From Mycobacterium haemophilum DSM 44634 (lineage in GTDB: Bacteria > Actinomycetota > Actinomycetes > Mycobacteriales > Mycobacteriaceae), in NCBI RefSeq assembly GCF_000340435.2, contig NZ_CP011883.2:716607-780606 (forward strand): a stretch of DNA of 64,000 nucleotides, read 5' to 3'. This document shows, piece by piece, positions 48,349 through 57,337 of this stretch. How positions within the stretch are numbered: the first letter of the stretch is position 1; every line of letters starts with the position of its first letter. The translations under genes were made by a program, and so were the position numbers. The notes under the pieces were generated by a model, which was not told the origin of the DNA, made no database searches, and saw only the letters and a program-made list of their open reading frames with translations.

Positions 48349-48630
48349 ATGCCACGCAGCCTGAAGAAGGGCCCGTTCGTCGACGACCACCTGCTCAAGA
48401 AGGTCGACGTGCAGAACGAAAAGAACACCAAGCAGGTCATCAAGACCTGGTCGCGGCGGTCGACCATCATTCCAGACTTCATTGGCCACACCTTTGCGGT
48501 CCATGACGGACGCAAGCATGTCCCGGTTTTCGTCACCGAGGCGATGGTGGGTCACAAGCTGGGTGAATTCGCGCCGACCCGCACCTTCAAGGGACACATC
48601 AAGGACGACCGGAAGGCCAAACGGCGATGA
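48349..48630 (+). CDS. rpsS: 30S ribosomal protein S19
   Basis: S19, 93 residues, binds the 30S head with S13. It contains [20 protein letters not shown] and [20 protein letters not shown]. The stop overlaps the rplV ATG by four bases (ATGA). Confidence 0.98.
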
Positions 48631-49223
48631 CCACGACCGAATTTCCGTCGGCTTTCCCATCGGTAACAGCCAAAGCACGGTTTGTGCGGGTGTCGCCGAG
48701 AAAGGCGCGTCGGGTGATCGACCTGGTGCGTGGCAGGTCGGTGGCAGACGCGCTCGACATTCTGCGCTGGGCGCCGCAGGCCGCCAGTGAACCGGTCGCC
48801 AAGGTGATCGCGAGTGCCGCGGCCAACGCCCAGAACAACAACGGACTGGACCCGGCGACCTTGGTGGTGGCCACCGTCTACGCCGACGAGGGACCGACCG
48901 CCAAGCGGATTCGTCCGCGCGCTCAAGGACGCGCGTTCCGGATCCGCAGGCGGACCAGCCACATCACGGTGGTAGTGGAAAGCCGGCCTGCGAAGGATCA
49001 GCGGTCGGCGAAGTCGACGAGGGCCCGTCGGGCCGAGGCCAGCAAGGCCGCCGGCAGCGCCCCAGCAAAGAAGGCTACTGCTAGTTCTGCGGCCACTAAG
49101 GCGCCAGCTAAGAAGGCACCCGCAAAGAAGGCACCCGCAAAGAAGGCACCCGCAAAGAAGGCTGCTGCTAGTTCGGGCGCCAAAACTTCTGAGGCTTCTG
49201 AAGCGAAGGGAGGCTCAGACTAG
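48627..49223 (+). CDS. rplV: 50S ribosomal protein L22, with lysine-alanine repeat tail
   Basis: L22, 198 residues. The first 120 or so residues are the conserved fold ([20 protein letters not shown] and [20 protein letters not shown]) with its hairpin at the tunnel wall. The remainder is a mycobacterial extension built of repeated APAKK blocks, coded by a 15-base unit (AAGGCACCCGCAAAG) in three near-identical tandem copies around 49114-49160. The tail is likely disordered and length-variable. The stop shares its last base with the rpsC GTG. Confidence 0.97.
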
Positions 49224-50068
49224 TGGGCCAGAAGATCAATCCGCACGGCTTCCGGCTGGGTATCACCACCGACTGGAAGTCTCGGTGGTACGCCGACAAG
49301 CAGTACGCCGAATACGTCAAGGAAGATGTTGCGATCCGGCGGCTGCTATCTACCGGCCTAGAGCGCGCGGGGATCGCCGACGTGGAGATTGAGCGCACCC
49401 GTGACCGGGTCCGGGTGGACATCCACACCGCCCGTCCGGGCATCGTCATTGGTCGCCGCGGCACCGAGGCCGACCGGATCCGAGCAGATCTGGAGAAGCT
49501 GACCCGCAAGCAGGTCCAACTCAATATCCTCGAAGTCAAAAACCCTGAGTCGCAAGCACAATTGGTGGCTCAAGGGGTCGCCGAGCAGCTGAGCAACCGG
49601 GTGGCGTTCCGCCGGGCGATGCGCAAGGCTATCCAGTCTGCGATGCGTCAGCCCAACGTCAAGGGCATCCGGGTGCAGTGCTCGGGCCGGCTCGGAGGCG
49701 CCGAGATGAGCCGCTCGGAGTTTTACCGCGAGGGCCGCGTGCCGTTGCACACCCTGCGCGCTGATATCGACTACGGGCTGTATGAAGCCAAGACCACCTT
49801 CGGCCGGATCGGTGTGAAGGTATGGATTTACAAGGGCGACATCGTCGGTGGCAAACGTGAATTGGCAGCCGCCGCGCCGGCTGGCGCCGAGCGTGCGCGC
49901 CGCGAGCGGCCGTCGGGCACGCGTCCACGCCGCAGTGGCGCGGCGGGCACCACCGCAACCGGTACCGATGCTGGACGGGCGGCGGGCAGCGAAGAAAGCG
50001 CTGCGCCCAGCACTGGGCACTCCGAGGACAGCGCGGCTACCCCCGAACCGCAGAGCACGGAGAGCTGA
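49223..50068 (+). CDS. rpsC: 30S ribosomal protein S3
   Basis: S3, 281 residues, at the mRNA entry channel. It has the N-terminal MGQKINPHGFRLGITTDW, a KH domain with GRRGTEADRIRADLEKLT at about 79-96, and the C-terminal S3 domain with GRLGGAEMSRSE. A low-complexity Ala/Glu/Ser tail of about 60 residues ends the protein, longer than I recall for M. tuberculosis. The GTG start overlaps the rplV stop. Confidence 0.97.
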   Translation: MGQKINPHGFRLGITTDWKSRWYADKQYAEYVKEDVAIRRLLSTGLERAGIADVEIERTRDRVRVDIHTARPGIVIGRRGTEADRIRADLEKLTRKQVQLNILEVKNPESQAQLVAQGVAEQLSNRVAFRRAMRKAIQSAMRQPNVKGIRVQCSGRLGGAEMSRSEFYREGRVPLHTLRADIDYGLYEAKTTFGRIGVKVWIYKGDIVGGKRELAAAAPAGAERARRERPSGTRPRRSGAAGTTATGTDAGRAAGSEESAAPSTGHSEDSAATPEPQSTES

Positions 50069-50071
50069 ATC

Positions 50072-50488
50072 ATGTTGATTCCCCGCAAAGTCAAGCATCG
50101 CAAGCAGCACCATCCGCGCCAGCGCGGCATCGCTAGTGGCGGCACAACGGTGAACTTTGGTGACTACGGTATCCAGGCCCTCGAGCACGCCTACGTCACC
50201 AACCGCCAGATCGAGTCCGCTCGTATCGCCATCAACCGACACATCAAGCGTGGTGGCAAGGTGTGGATCAACATCTTCCCGGATCGCCCGCTGACGAAAA
50301 AGCCTGCCGAGACCCGAATGGGTTCGGGTAAGGGCTCACCGGAGTGGTGGGTGGTCAACGTCAAGCCGGGTCGGGTGCTGTTCGAGCTCAGCTACCCGAA
50401 CGAGCAGACGGCCCGGGCCGCACTCACCCGCGCAATCCACAAGTTGCCGATCAAGGCACGCATCGTAACCCGAGAGGAGCAGTTCTGA
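50072..50488 (+). CDS. rplP: 50S ribosomal protein L16
   Basis: L16, 138 residues, close to the A-site tRNA. It reads MLIPRKVKHRKQHHPRQRG and includes the conserved arginine loop PLTKKPAETRMGSGKGSPEW (about 71-90). The stop overlaps the rpmC ATG by one base. Confidence 0.98.
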   Translation: MLIPRKVKHRKQHHPRQRGIASGGTTVNFGDYGIQALEHAYVTNRQIESARIAINRHIKRGGKVWINIFPDRPLTKKPAETRMGSGKGSPEWWVVNVKPGRVLFELSYPNEQTARAALTRAIHKLPIKARIVTREEQF

Positions 50489-50730
50489 TGGCAGTGGGAA
50501 CTTCCCCTGGCGAACTGCGTGAGCTCACCGATGAGGAGCTGACTGAGCGGCTGCGCGAATCCAAGGAAGAACTGTTCAACCTGCGCTTCCAGATAGCGAC
50601 CGGTCAGCTCAACAACAACCGACGGCTACGTACGGTGCGTCATGAAATCGCGCGCGTTTACACCGTGCTGCGTGAACGAGAATTGGGTCTAGCATCTGGG
50701 CCCGGTGGTGCCAATGGTGAGGAATCGTGA
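50488..50730 (+). CDS. rpmC: 50S ribosomal protein L29
   Basis: L29, 80 residues, a two-helix protein at the tunnel exit. The family pattern LRELTDEELTERLRESKEEL and NLRFQIATGQLNNN is clear. Start at ATG 50488, sharing a base with the rplP stop; the frame extends upstream inside rplP without meaning. A short Gly-rich tail is mycobacterial. Confidence 0.96.
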   Translation: MAVGTSPGELRELTDEELTERLRESKEELFNLRFQIATGQLNNNRRLRTVRHEIARVYTVLRERELGLASGPGGANGEES

Positions 50731-51107
50731 TGGCAGAAGCTAAGACCGGCGCGAAGGCAGTGCCCTCGGCAGCCAAAGCCGCCGCTAAGGGCGCAACTGC
50801 GAAGGATGGCGCGCCAAAAGACAAGGGTTCCAAGCACACTCCGAGTAATCCGAAGGTGCGGGGCCGGCGTAAGATGCGCATTGGTTATGTGGTGAGCGAC
50901 AAGATGCAGAAGACCATTGTGGTTGAGCTGGAAGACCGCATGCGTCACCCGCTGTACGGCAAGATCATCCGCACCACCAAGAAGGTCAAGGCGCACGACG
51001 AGAACAGCGTCGCTGGCATCGGTGACCGTGTTTCGCTGATGGAGACGCGGCCGCTGTCGGCGACCAAACGGTGGCGGCTGGTGGAGATCCTCGAAAAGGC
51101 CAAGTAG
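50730..51107 (+). CDS. rpsQ: 30S ribosomal protein S17
   Basis: S17, 125 residues. The conserved OB-fold is in the second half (RKMRIGYVVSDKMQKTIVVE through EILEKAK). About 45 residues rich in Ala, Lys and Gly precede it, an extension seen in mycobacteria. I use ATG 50730, which shares a base with the rpmC stop; a GTG at 50727 is equivalent. It ends the S10 operon, because a sulfatase cluster rather than rplN follows. Confidence 0.96.
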   Translation: MAEAKTGAKAVPSAAKAAAKGATAKDGAPKDKGSKHTPSNPKVRGRRKMRIGYVVSDKMQKTIVVELEDRMRHPLYGKIIRTTKKVKAHDENSVAGIGDRVSLMETRPLSATKRWRLVEILEKAK

Positions 51108-51538
51108 CGGTCTGACTGCCCGCAGCGGGGTCGACGTAACGCATCTTGTGGTCGTTGGTTACCGTGCGGCTAGATCCGCTTGGAATCTATGACCGAGATT
51201 CTGTTCGCATCATCTGCGTTCGCCCACTCGTTTCCTATTCCCGCACTGACGAAATCGCTGAGTGAATTAATGTCAGGTGGCTTGAGTTTCACACTTCCGG
51301 CGTATGACGGGTAGTGACGAGCACTTGCCCGTGAGCCTGACCACGGCATGAGGAGATCGTGCCATCGACGCGCGGCACGCCATGACGACACAGATGATGT
51401 CGAGGGCGGTGCGGCCGCTAGCTGGTCGGCGACATCAGGGATCGAGCTGGAGTCTCGATGCCCGGACTACCGCCACTTTCAGGTGTAGTCTTCACGCCGT
51501 GCTCGGCAGGTAAGTCCACTACGAGAGTGAGGCTGGCT
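51108..51538. other. Intergenic region before the sulfatase
   Basis: About 430 bases with no supported gene. A short dyad GAATCT (51183-51188) / AGATTC (51195-51200) lies in its first part and could be an operator. An open frame joins the sulfatase from 51458, but the sulfatase similarity begins only at 51539. No terminator for the S10 operon was recognized. Confidence 0.5.
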
Positions 51539-53896
51539 ATGGCGTCCCAGGCGGAATTTAACGGCAAGATCGAGTTGGATATCCGCGATTCGGAGCCGGA
51601 CTGGGGTCCGTATGCGGCGCCGAGGGCGCCGGAGGGTTCGCCGAACATTCTTTATCTGGTGTGGGATGACACTGGTATCGCGACGTGGGATTGTTTCGGG
51701 GGTCTGGTTGAGATGCCGGCTATGACGCGGATTGCTGAGCGTGGTGTGCGGTTGTCGCAGTTTCATACCACTGCGTTGTGTTCGCCGACTCGGGCGTCGT
51801 TGTTGACTGGTCGCAACGCCACCACGGTGGGGATGGCGACTATTGAGGAGTTCACTGACGGTTTCCCTAACTGTAATGGTCGGATCCCGTTTGAGACGGC
51901 GCTGCTGTCAGAGGTGCTCGCTGAGCGGGGTTACAACACTTATTGTGTCGGCAAATGGCATCTGACGCCGTTGGAGGAGTCCAATCTGGCGTCGACTAAG
52001 CGGCACTGGCCGACCTCGCGTGGTTTTGAGCGGTTTTATGGGTTCATGGGTGGGGAGACCGATCAGTGGTATCCCGACCTGGTGTATGACAACCACCCGG
52101 TGACACCGCCGGCCACGCCCGAGGATGGCTATCACCTGTCTCAGGACATTGCCGACAAGACGATTGAATTCATTCGTGATGCCAGGGTGATCGCGCCCGA
52201 TAAACCGTGGTTTAGCTATGTGTGCCCGGGTGCTGGGCATGCGCCGCATCATGTTTTCAAGGAATGGGCCGACAAGTACGCGGGCCGGTTTGATATGGGT
52301 TATGAGCGCTACCGCGAGGTGGTGCTGGACAAGCAGAAGTCGATGGGCATCGTGCCGCAAGACACCGAGCTTTCCCCGGTGAACCCTTATTCGGATGTGA
52401 AGGGGCCGAACGGTGAGCCGTGGCCGCTGCTGGACACGGTGCGGCCTTGGGATTCGCTGGGTGATGACGAGAAGAAGTTGTTTTGCCGGATGGCTGAGGT
52501 GTTCGCCGGTTTTGTGAGCTACACCGATGCGCAGATCGGGCGGATCCTGGACTATCTGGAGGAGTCTGGTCAGCTGGACAACACCATCATTGTGGTGATT
52601 TCTGACAACGGTGCCAGTGGTGAGGGCGGACCCAACGGATCGGTCAACGAGGGCAAGTTCTTCAACGGCTACATCGACACCGTGGAAGAGAGCATGAAGT
52701 TCCTCGACCGGCTCGGTGGGCCGCAGACCTATAACCATTACCCGATCGGGTGGGCGATGGCCTTTAATACGCCCTACAAGCTGTATAAGCGGTATGCCTC
52801 CCATGAGGGCGGTATCGCTGACCCGGCAATCATCTCGTGGCCCAACGGTATTGCGGCGCGCGGGGAGGTCCGCGATACCTACGTCAACGTCTGCGATATC
52901 ACCCCAACCGTGTATGACCTGCTGGGTATGACCCCGCCGCAGACCGTCAAGGGCATTCCGCAGAAACCTTTGGACGGTGTGAGTTTCAAAGCGGCCCTTG
53001 CTGACCCGGACGTCGATACCGGCAAACAGACCCAGTTCTACACGATGCTGGGTACGCGCGGGATTTGGCATCGGGGTTGGTTCGCCAACACTGTGCATGC
53101 GGCCACCCCCGCGGGTTGGTCGCATTTCGACGCCGATCGCTGGGAGCTTTTCCACATTGAAGCCGACCGCAGCCAGTGTCACGACCTGGCTGCCGAGCAC
53201 CCCGACAAGCTCGAAGAGCTTAAGGCGCTGTGGTTTTCCGAAGCCGACAAATACCACGGCCTGCCGCTAGCCGATTTGAACCTCGTGGAGACGATGACGC
53301 GGTGGCGACCCTACCTGGGCGTCGATCGGCAGACCTACACGTACTACCCGGATGGCGCGGAAGTCGGCATGGGCGCCGCCGCCGAACTTCGCGGTCAGTC
53401 CTACTCCGTGGTGGCCGACGTGACCATTGATACCACCGGCGCCGAAGGCGTGCTCTTCAAGCATGGATGCGCGCACGGTGGCCACGTGCTGTTCATCCAG
53501 GACGGACGGCTGCACTACATCTACAACTTCCTCGGTGAACGCGAACAGGTGCTCTCCTCGCCCGGTGCCGTGCCGTTAGGTCGACACCTGCTCGGCATCC
53601 GCTATACGCGGACTGGGACCGTGCCAGACAGCCACACCCCGCTGGGTGAAGCCACGTTGTTCATCGATGAAACCGCGGTCGCCACAGTGCCGGATATGAC
53701 GACACAACCGGGACCGTTCGGCTTGGCCGGTGCCAGCATCATGGTCGGGCGCAACACCGGTTCGGAAGTTTCTAAACGCTACAAGGCGCCCTTCAGATTC
53801 ACCGGCGGGGCGATCGCAGAGGTCACCGTCGACATCTCCGGCAAGCCATATGAAGACTTGGAAAGAGAACTTGCGCATGCGTTTTCACGCGATTGA
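51539..53896 (+). CDS. atsA: Arylsulfatase AtsA
   Basis: A 785-residue type I sulfatase equivalent to Rv0711. The formylglycine motif is CSPTRAS with C81; the cysteine must be converted by a formylglycine-generating enzyme, which is encoded two genes downstream. Metal and substrate residues are seen in LVWDDTGIATWDCFGG near the N terminus, GKWHLTP, and SDNGASGEGGPNGSVNEG. The C-terminal 150 residues form a beta-rich extra domain. I start at ATG 51539, where family similarity begins. The first 1.1 kb uses many T-ending codons whereas the rest is C/G-ending like its neighbours, a sign of mosaic origin. Confidence 0.94.
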   Translation: MASQAEFNGKIELDIRDSEPDWGPYAAPRAPEGSPNILYLVWDDTGIATWDCFGGLVEMPAMTRIAERGVRLSQFHTTALCSPTRASLLTGRNATTVGMATIEEFTDGFPNCNGRIPFETALLSEVLAERGYNTYCVGKWHLTPLEESNLASTKRHWPTSRGFERFYGFMGGETDQWYPDLVYDNHPVTPPATPEDGYHLSQDIADKTIEFIRDARVIAPDKPWFSYVCPGAGHAPHHVFKEWADKYAGRFDMGYERYREVVLDKQKSMGIVPQDTELSPVNPYSDVKGPNGEPWPLLDTVRPWDSLGDDEKKLFCRMAEVFAGFVSYTDAQIGRILDYLEESGQLDNTIIVVISDNGASGEGGPNGSVNEGKFFNGYIDTVEESMKFLDRLGGPQTYNHYPIGWAMAFNTPYKLYKRYASHEGGIADPAIISWPNGIAARGEVRDTYVNVCDITPTVYDLLGMTPPQTVKGIPQKPLDGVSFKAALADPDVDTGKQTQFYTMLGTRGIWHRGWFANTVHAATPAGWSHFDADRWELFHIEADRSQCHDLAAEHPDKLEELKALWFSEADKYHGLPLADLNLVETMTRWRPYLGVDRQTYTYYPDGAEVGMGAAAELRGQSYSVVADVTIDTTGAEGVLFKHGCAHGGHVLFIQDGRLHYIYNFLGEREQVLSSPGAVPLGRHLLGIRYTRTGTVPDSHTPLGEATLFIDETAVATVPDMTTQPGPFGLAGASIMVGRNTGSEVSKRYKAPFRFTGGAIAEVTVDISGKPYEDLERELAHAFSRD

Positions 53897-54782
53897 TCGT
53901 CGGGACTCGCCGTCGCCGACAACGCCGCCCAAGTCGCGGGGGCCGCGTATCGCGATGGCTTTCGGCATTGTCGTTGCTATCGTCGCTATCTACGCCCTAT
54001 CGCTGGTCATCGTCCATTACCTGGCCAAGTCTGCGCCGCCCCTTCAACCGGATCTGGGCACCAAAGATGACACGGTGGTACTGATGCGGCTGGAGGAGTT
54101 GAAAACCGTCCACAACCGTCTTGCGGTGAATGTCCTTGTGATCCCTGAGGATTCGATGTGGGATCAGCGCCTCACGGTACTGACCACCGACACATCCGTG
54201 CGTATGTATCCACCGAACGACTTAGGTGATCTGGTCTACCCGGTAGGAAAATCGCCGGCGCAAGTCGCGACGACCATCGAGGCGCACGGCGATCCCAATA
54301 ATTGGCCATTCGACACCTACACCACCGAGACCCTCAAGGCCGACGTGTTGGTTGGGAGTGGCGATCAACGCCAATACATAGACGCTCGGGTCGAAGTAAC
54401 CGGATCGTTGGACGGCTGGGAGGTTCACACCGAGCGCAGAATCAGCGAAACCTCAAATAACCCTGACGACGTGATCATCACCTTGCAAAGAGCCAAGGGC
54501 CCACTGCTTTTCGATCTGGGAATCTGTTTGGTCCTCGTCAGCCTGCCTACCCTGGCATTGGTGGTGGCCGTTCCAATGGCCTTGGGCAAGAGGAAATTCT
54601 TGCCGCCGTTTGCAACGTGGTACGCCGCGATGCTGTTCGCCGTCGTCCCGCTGCGCAACTTCCTTCCGGGCTCGCCACCGCCGGGCTCGTGGATCGACCA
54701 AGCCGTTGTGTTGTGGGTGCTGATCGCACTGGTGGTGGCGATGAGCCTGTTCATCGTGGCCTGGGTCCGGGATCGGGACTGA
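53877..54782 (+). CDS. DUF4436 membrane protein
   Basis: A 301-residue protein of the DUF4436 type. One hydrophobic segment near the N terminus (about 27-49) and three near the C terminus (about 205-225, 243-260, 273-295) flank a soluble beta-rich domain of about 150 residues that would lie outside the cytoplasm. The ATG at 53877 lies inside the end of atsA (20-base overlap), suggesting coupled translation; ATG 53955 is a shorter alternative. In H37Rv, as I recall, the FGE gene follows atsA directly, so this gene is an addition. Function unknown; context hints at a partner of sulfatase activity. Confidence 0.8.
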   Translation: MRFHAIDRRDSPSPTTPPKSRGPRIAMAFGIVVAIVAIYALSLVIVHYLAKSAPPLQPDLGTKDDTVVLMRLEELKTVHNRLAVNVLVIPEDSMWDQRLTVLTTDTSVRMYPPNDLGDLVYPVGKSPAQVATTIEAHGDPNNWPFDTYTTETLKADVLVGSGDQRQYIDARVEVTGSLDGWEVHTERRISETSNNPDDVIITLQRAKGPLLFDLGICLVLVSLPTLALVVAVPMALGKRKFLPPFATWYAAMLFAVVPLRNFLPGSPPPGSWIDQAVVLWVLIALVVAMSLFIVAWVRDRD

Positions 54783-54836
54783 AGCGCGCAGAAAGCGGCG
54801 TGCCACAGGACGCTGCGGTCGTCATACTCTGAAGTC

Positions 54837-55745
54837 GTGCTCACCGAGTTGATCGAACTGCCGGGCGGATCATTCCGCATGGGCTCGACAAGCTTTTACC
54901 CCGAAGAGGCGCCGATCCACACCGTGACCGTCGGTTCTTTCGCGGTGGAGCGGCACCCCGTGACGAATGCACAGTTCGCCGAATTCGTCGCCGCCACAGG
55001 CTATGTGACGGTCGCCGAGCAACCGATCGACGCGGCGCTCTACCCCGGAGTAGCCCCCGATGAGCTGAGTGCTGGTGCCATGGTTTTCCGCCCGACGCCG
55101 GGCCCGGTCGACCTGCGCGACTGGCGGCAGTGGTGGGTCTGGGTGCCGGGCGCGAGCTGGCGTCATCCGTTTGGTCCGGATCACCCAGAGAGCCCAGATA
55201 GCGCTGCCGCGGACCGCGCCAATCATCCAGTTGTCCAGGTGGCATACCCCGACGCCGCGGCGTACGCGCGATGGGCTGGGCGCCGTTTGCCGACCGAGGC
55301 CGAGTGGGAGTTTGCCGCCCGCGCCGGAAGCGCGACGACCTACTCATGGGGCGACGAGGCCAGGCCAGACGGTCAACTGATGGCCAACACCTGGCAGGGC
55401 AGGTTCCCGTACCAGAATGACGGCGCGCTCGGCTGGAGGGGAACCTCGCCGGTGGGGACCTTCCCGGCCAACGGTTTCGGGTTGGTCGACATGATCGGCA
55501 ACGTGTGGGAGTGGACCGCCACCGAGTTCTCCGCACACCACCGGCTTGATCAGCCGCCGAAAGCCTGTTGTGCACCGGGGCGGCCCGCGGATCCCAGCAT
55601 CAGCCAGACGCTCAAGGGCGGTTCGCATTTGTGCGCCCCGGAGTACTGCCACCGTTACCGACCAGCTGCGCGGTCGCCGCAGTCACAGGACACCGCGACC
55701 ACTCACATCGGATTTCGCTGCGTGGCGGATCCTGGATCGGGCTAG
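54837..55745 (+). CDS. Formylglycine-generating enzyme
   Basis: A 302-residue FGE/SUMF1-type sulfatase-activating enzyme equivalent to Rv0712. It oxidizes the cysteine of CxPxR in sulfatases to formylglycine using a copper centre. The two copper-binding cysteines are C266 and C271 in GGSHLCAPEYCHRYRPAAR. Other hallmarks are GGSFRMGS at the start, HPVTNAQFAEFV, RLPTEAEWEFAARAG and GLVDMIGNVWEWT. The GTG at 54837 is the family start. Its natural client is the AtsA encoded just upstream. Confidence 0.95.
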   Translation: MLTELIELPGGSFRMGSTSFYPEEAPIHTVTVGSFAVERHPVTNAQFAEFVAATGYVTVAEQPIDAALYPGVAPDELSAGAMVFRPTPGPVDLRDWRQWWVWVPGASWRHPFGPDHPESPDSAAADRANHPVVQVAYPDAAAYARWAGRRLPTEAEWEFAARAGSATTYSWGDEARPDGQLMANTWQGRFPYQNDGALGWRGTSPVGTFPANGFGLVDMIGNVWEWTATEFSAHHRLDQPPKACCAPGRPADPSISQTLKGGSHLCAPEYCHRYRPAARSPQSQDTATTHIGFRCVADPGSG

Positions 55746-55777
55746 ACCGGCACGCGCGGATAGCTCGGCACCGCCGG

Positions 55778-55786
55778 TTATCCACA
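55778..55786 (+). promoter_or_regulatory. Perfect DnaA-box match
   Basis: TTATCCACA equals the bacterial DnaA-box consensus. It is a single site, 57 bases before the 13E12-type HNH gene. One box does not make an origin; it may reflect the mobile history of that gene or be chance. Confidence 0.4.
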
Positions 55787-55842
55787 GCCTGAAGGCGGCA
55801 GTTATTTCGCGTCGGCCTGCGCCCTGTGGCATGATCGAATGT

Positions 55843-57321
55843 ATGTTCGATCAGCAGGTGGTGGCCCGGTTTGATGAGTTGTTCGAGCGGCGTTATCCGT
55901 CGATGACGTCGGAGTCTGCGGTGTTGGTGGATCGGATTTGTTCATGGTCGCGGGCGGAGAATCGGGCGGCGGCGGCGCAGTTGGTGGCGATTGGTGATTT
56001 GTTTGGTTATCGGTTGGCGCGTTGTGCGGAGACCGAGGAGTGGGCGATTGACACTATGGCGGCGGTGGCTGCTGAGGTGGCCGCGGCGTTGCGGGTCAGT
56101 CAGGGGTTGGCGGCGAGTCGGTTGCGGTATGCGCGGGCGATGCGGGAGCGGTTGCCGAAGGTGGCGGCGGTTTTTCGGGCCGGTGATATCGATTATCGGA
56201 TGTTTGCCACGATCGTGTATCGCACTGATTTGATCACCGATCGTGAGGTGCTGGCGGCGGTGGATGGGCTGTTGGCTGTCAAGGTGGTGCGGTGGCCGTC
56301 GATGACGCGGGGTCGGCTGGCTGGCCAGGTCGACAAGATCGTGGCCAAGGCCGATGCGGATGCGGTGCGGCGGCGTACGCAGCGGCGGGTTGACCGCGAG
56401 ATCTGGATCGGGGAGTGCGCCGACGGGGTCTCGGAGATTCATGGCAGTTTGTTGACTCCGGATGCGCAGGCTCTCGATACACGGTTGATTGCGTTGGCGG
56501 CCACGGTGTGTGAGCATGATCCGCGTAGTCGTGAGCAGCGTCGCGCTGATGCGGTGGGGGCGTTGGCGGCTGGTGCTGATCGGTTGGGGTGTCGGTGTGG
56601 GCGGCGCGACTGTGTGGCCGGTAAGCGGCGGGCGGCAACGTCGGTGGTGATTCATGTGATTGCCGAGCAGGCCACGATCGACGGTGGTGGCTTGGCGCCG
56701 GCTTCCCAGGTGGGTGCTGATGGGCTTATCGCGCCTGAGGTGGTTGCGGAGTTGGCCAAGTCGGCCAGGTTGGTGGCGTTGGTTCACCCGGCTGATGCGG
56801 CGCCTGAGCCGGGGTATGTGCCCTCGGCGGCGTTGGCGGATTTTGTGCGTTGTCGGGATTTGACGTGTCGCTGGCCTGGCTGTGATCGCCCGGCCATCGA
56901 TTGCGACCTGGATCATACGATTCCCTACGCTGCGGGCGGGCCGACGCATGCGTCGAACTTGAAGTGTTATTGCCGCACTCATCATCTGGTGAAGACGTTT
57001 TGGGGCTGGCGTGAGCAGCAGTTGCCGGACGGGACGTTGATTTTGACTTCACCATCGGGGTGTACCTATGTGAGCACCCCGGGCAGTGCGCTGCTGTTTC
57101 CGAGTTTGTGTCGGTCCACTGGCGGTATGCCGGCGCCCGAAGCCGACCCGCTGCCACAGTATTGCGGCGACCGGACCGCGATGATGCCCAAACGGCGTCG
57201 TACCCGTGCGCAAGACCGGGCCCACCGCATCGCCACCGAACGCCGACAAAATCATCACGCCCGCACCACCCCGCCAGCCGGCCCAGCCCCACCCGAAACC
57301 GACGACCCAGCGCCGTTTTGA
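55843..57321 (+). CDS. 13E12-type HNH endonuclease (DUF222)
   Basis: A 492-residue protein with an N-terminal DUF222 region (about 1-330) and a C-terminal HNH nuclease motif: CRDLTCRWPGCDRPAIDCDL, DHTIPYAAGG and CRTHHLVKTFWGW at about 340-395. This is the 13E12 repeat family that is present in many copies in mycobacteria. The start at ATG 55843 is the family-like one; ATG 55831 is possible. Codon use is different from its neighbours, with many TTG, GTT and CGG codons, which suggests transfer. It is wedged between the FGE gene and rplN. No association with a complete prophage is visible. Confidence 0.9.
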   Translation: MFDQQVVARFDELFERRYPSMTSESAVLVDRICSWSRAENRAAAAQLVAIGDLFGYRLARCAETEEWAIDTMAAVAAEVAAALRVSQGLAASRLRYARAMRERLPKVAAVFRAGDIDYRMFATIVYRTDLITDREVLAAVDGLLAVKVVRWPSMTRGRLAGQVDKIVAKADADAVRRRTQRRVDREIWIGECADGVSEIHGSLLTPDAQALDTRLIALAATVCEHDPRSREQRRADAVGALAAGADRLGCRCGRRDCVAGKRRAATSVVIHVIAEQATIDGGGLAPASQVGADGLIAPEVVAELAKSARLVALVHPADAAPEPGYVPSAALADFVRCRDLTCRWPGCDRPAIDCDLDHTIPYAAGGPTHASNLKCYCRTHHLVKTFWGWREQQLPDGTLILTSPSGCTYVSTPGSALLFPSLCRSTGGMPAPEADPLPQYCGDRTAMMPKRRRTRAQDRAHRIATERRQNHHARTTPPAGPAPPETDDPAPF

Positions 57322-57337
57322 TGATTGCGGTCGGAAT

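Noticed and set aside
55778..55786. Replication origin
   Set aside because: Only one DnaA box is present, without dnaA, dnaN or an AT-rich unwinding element nearby.
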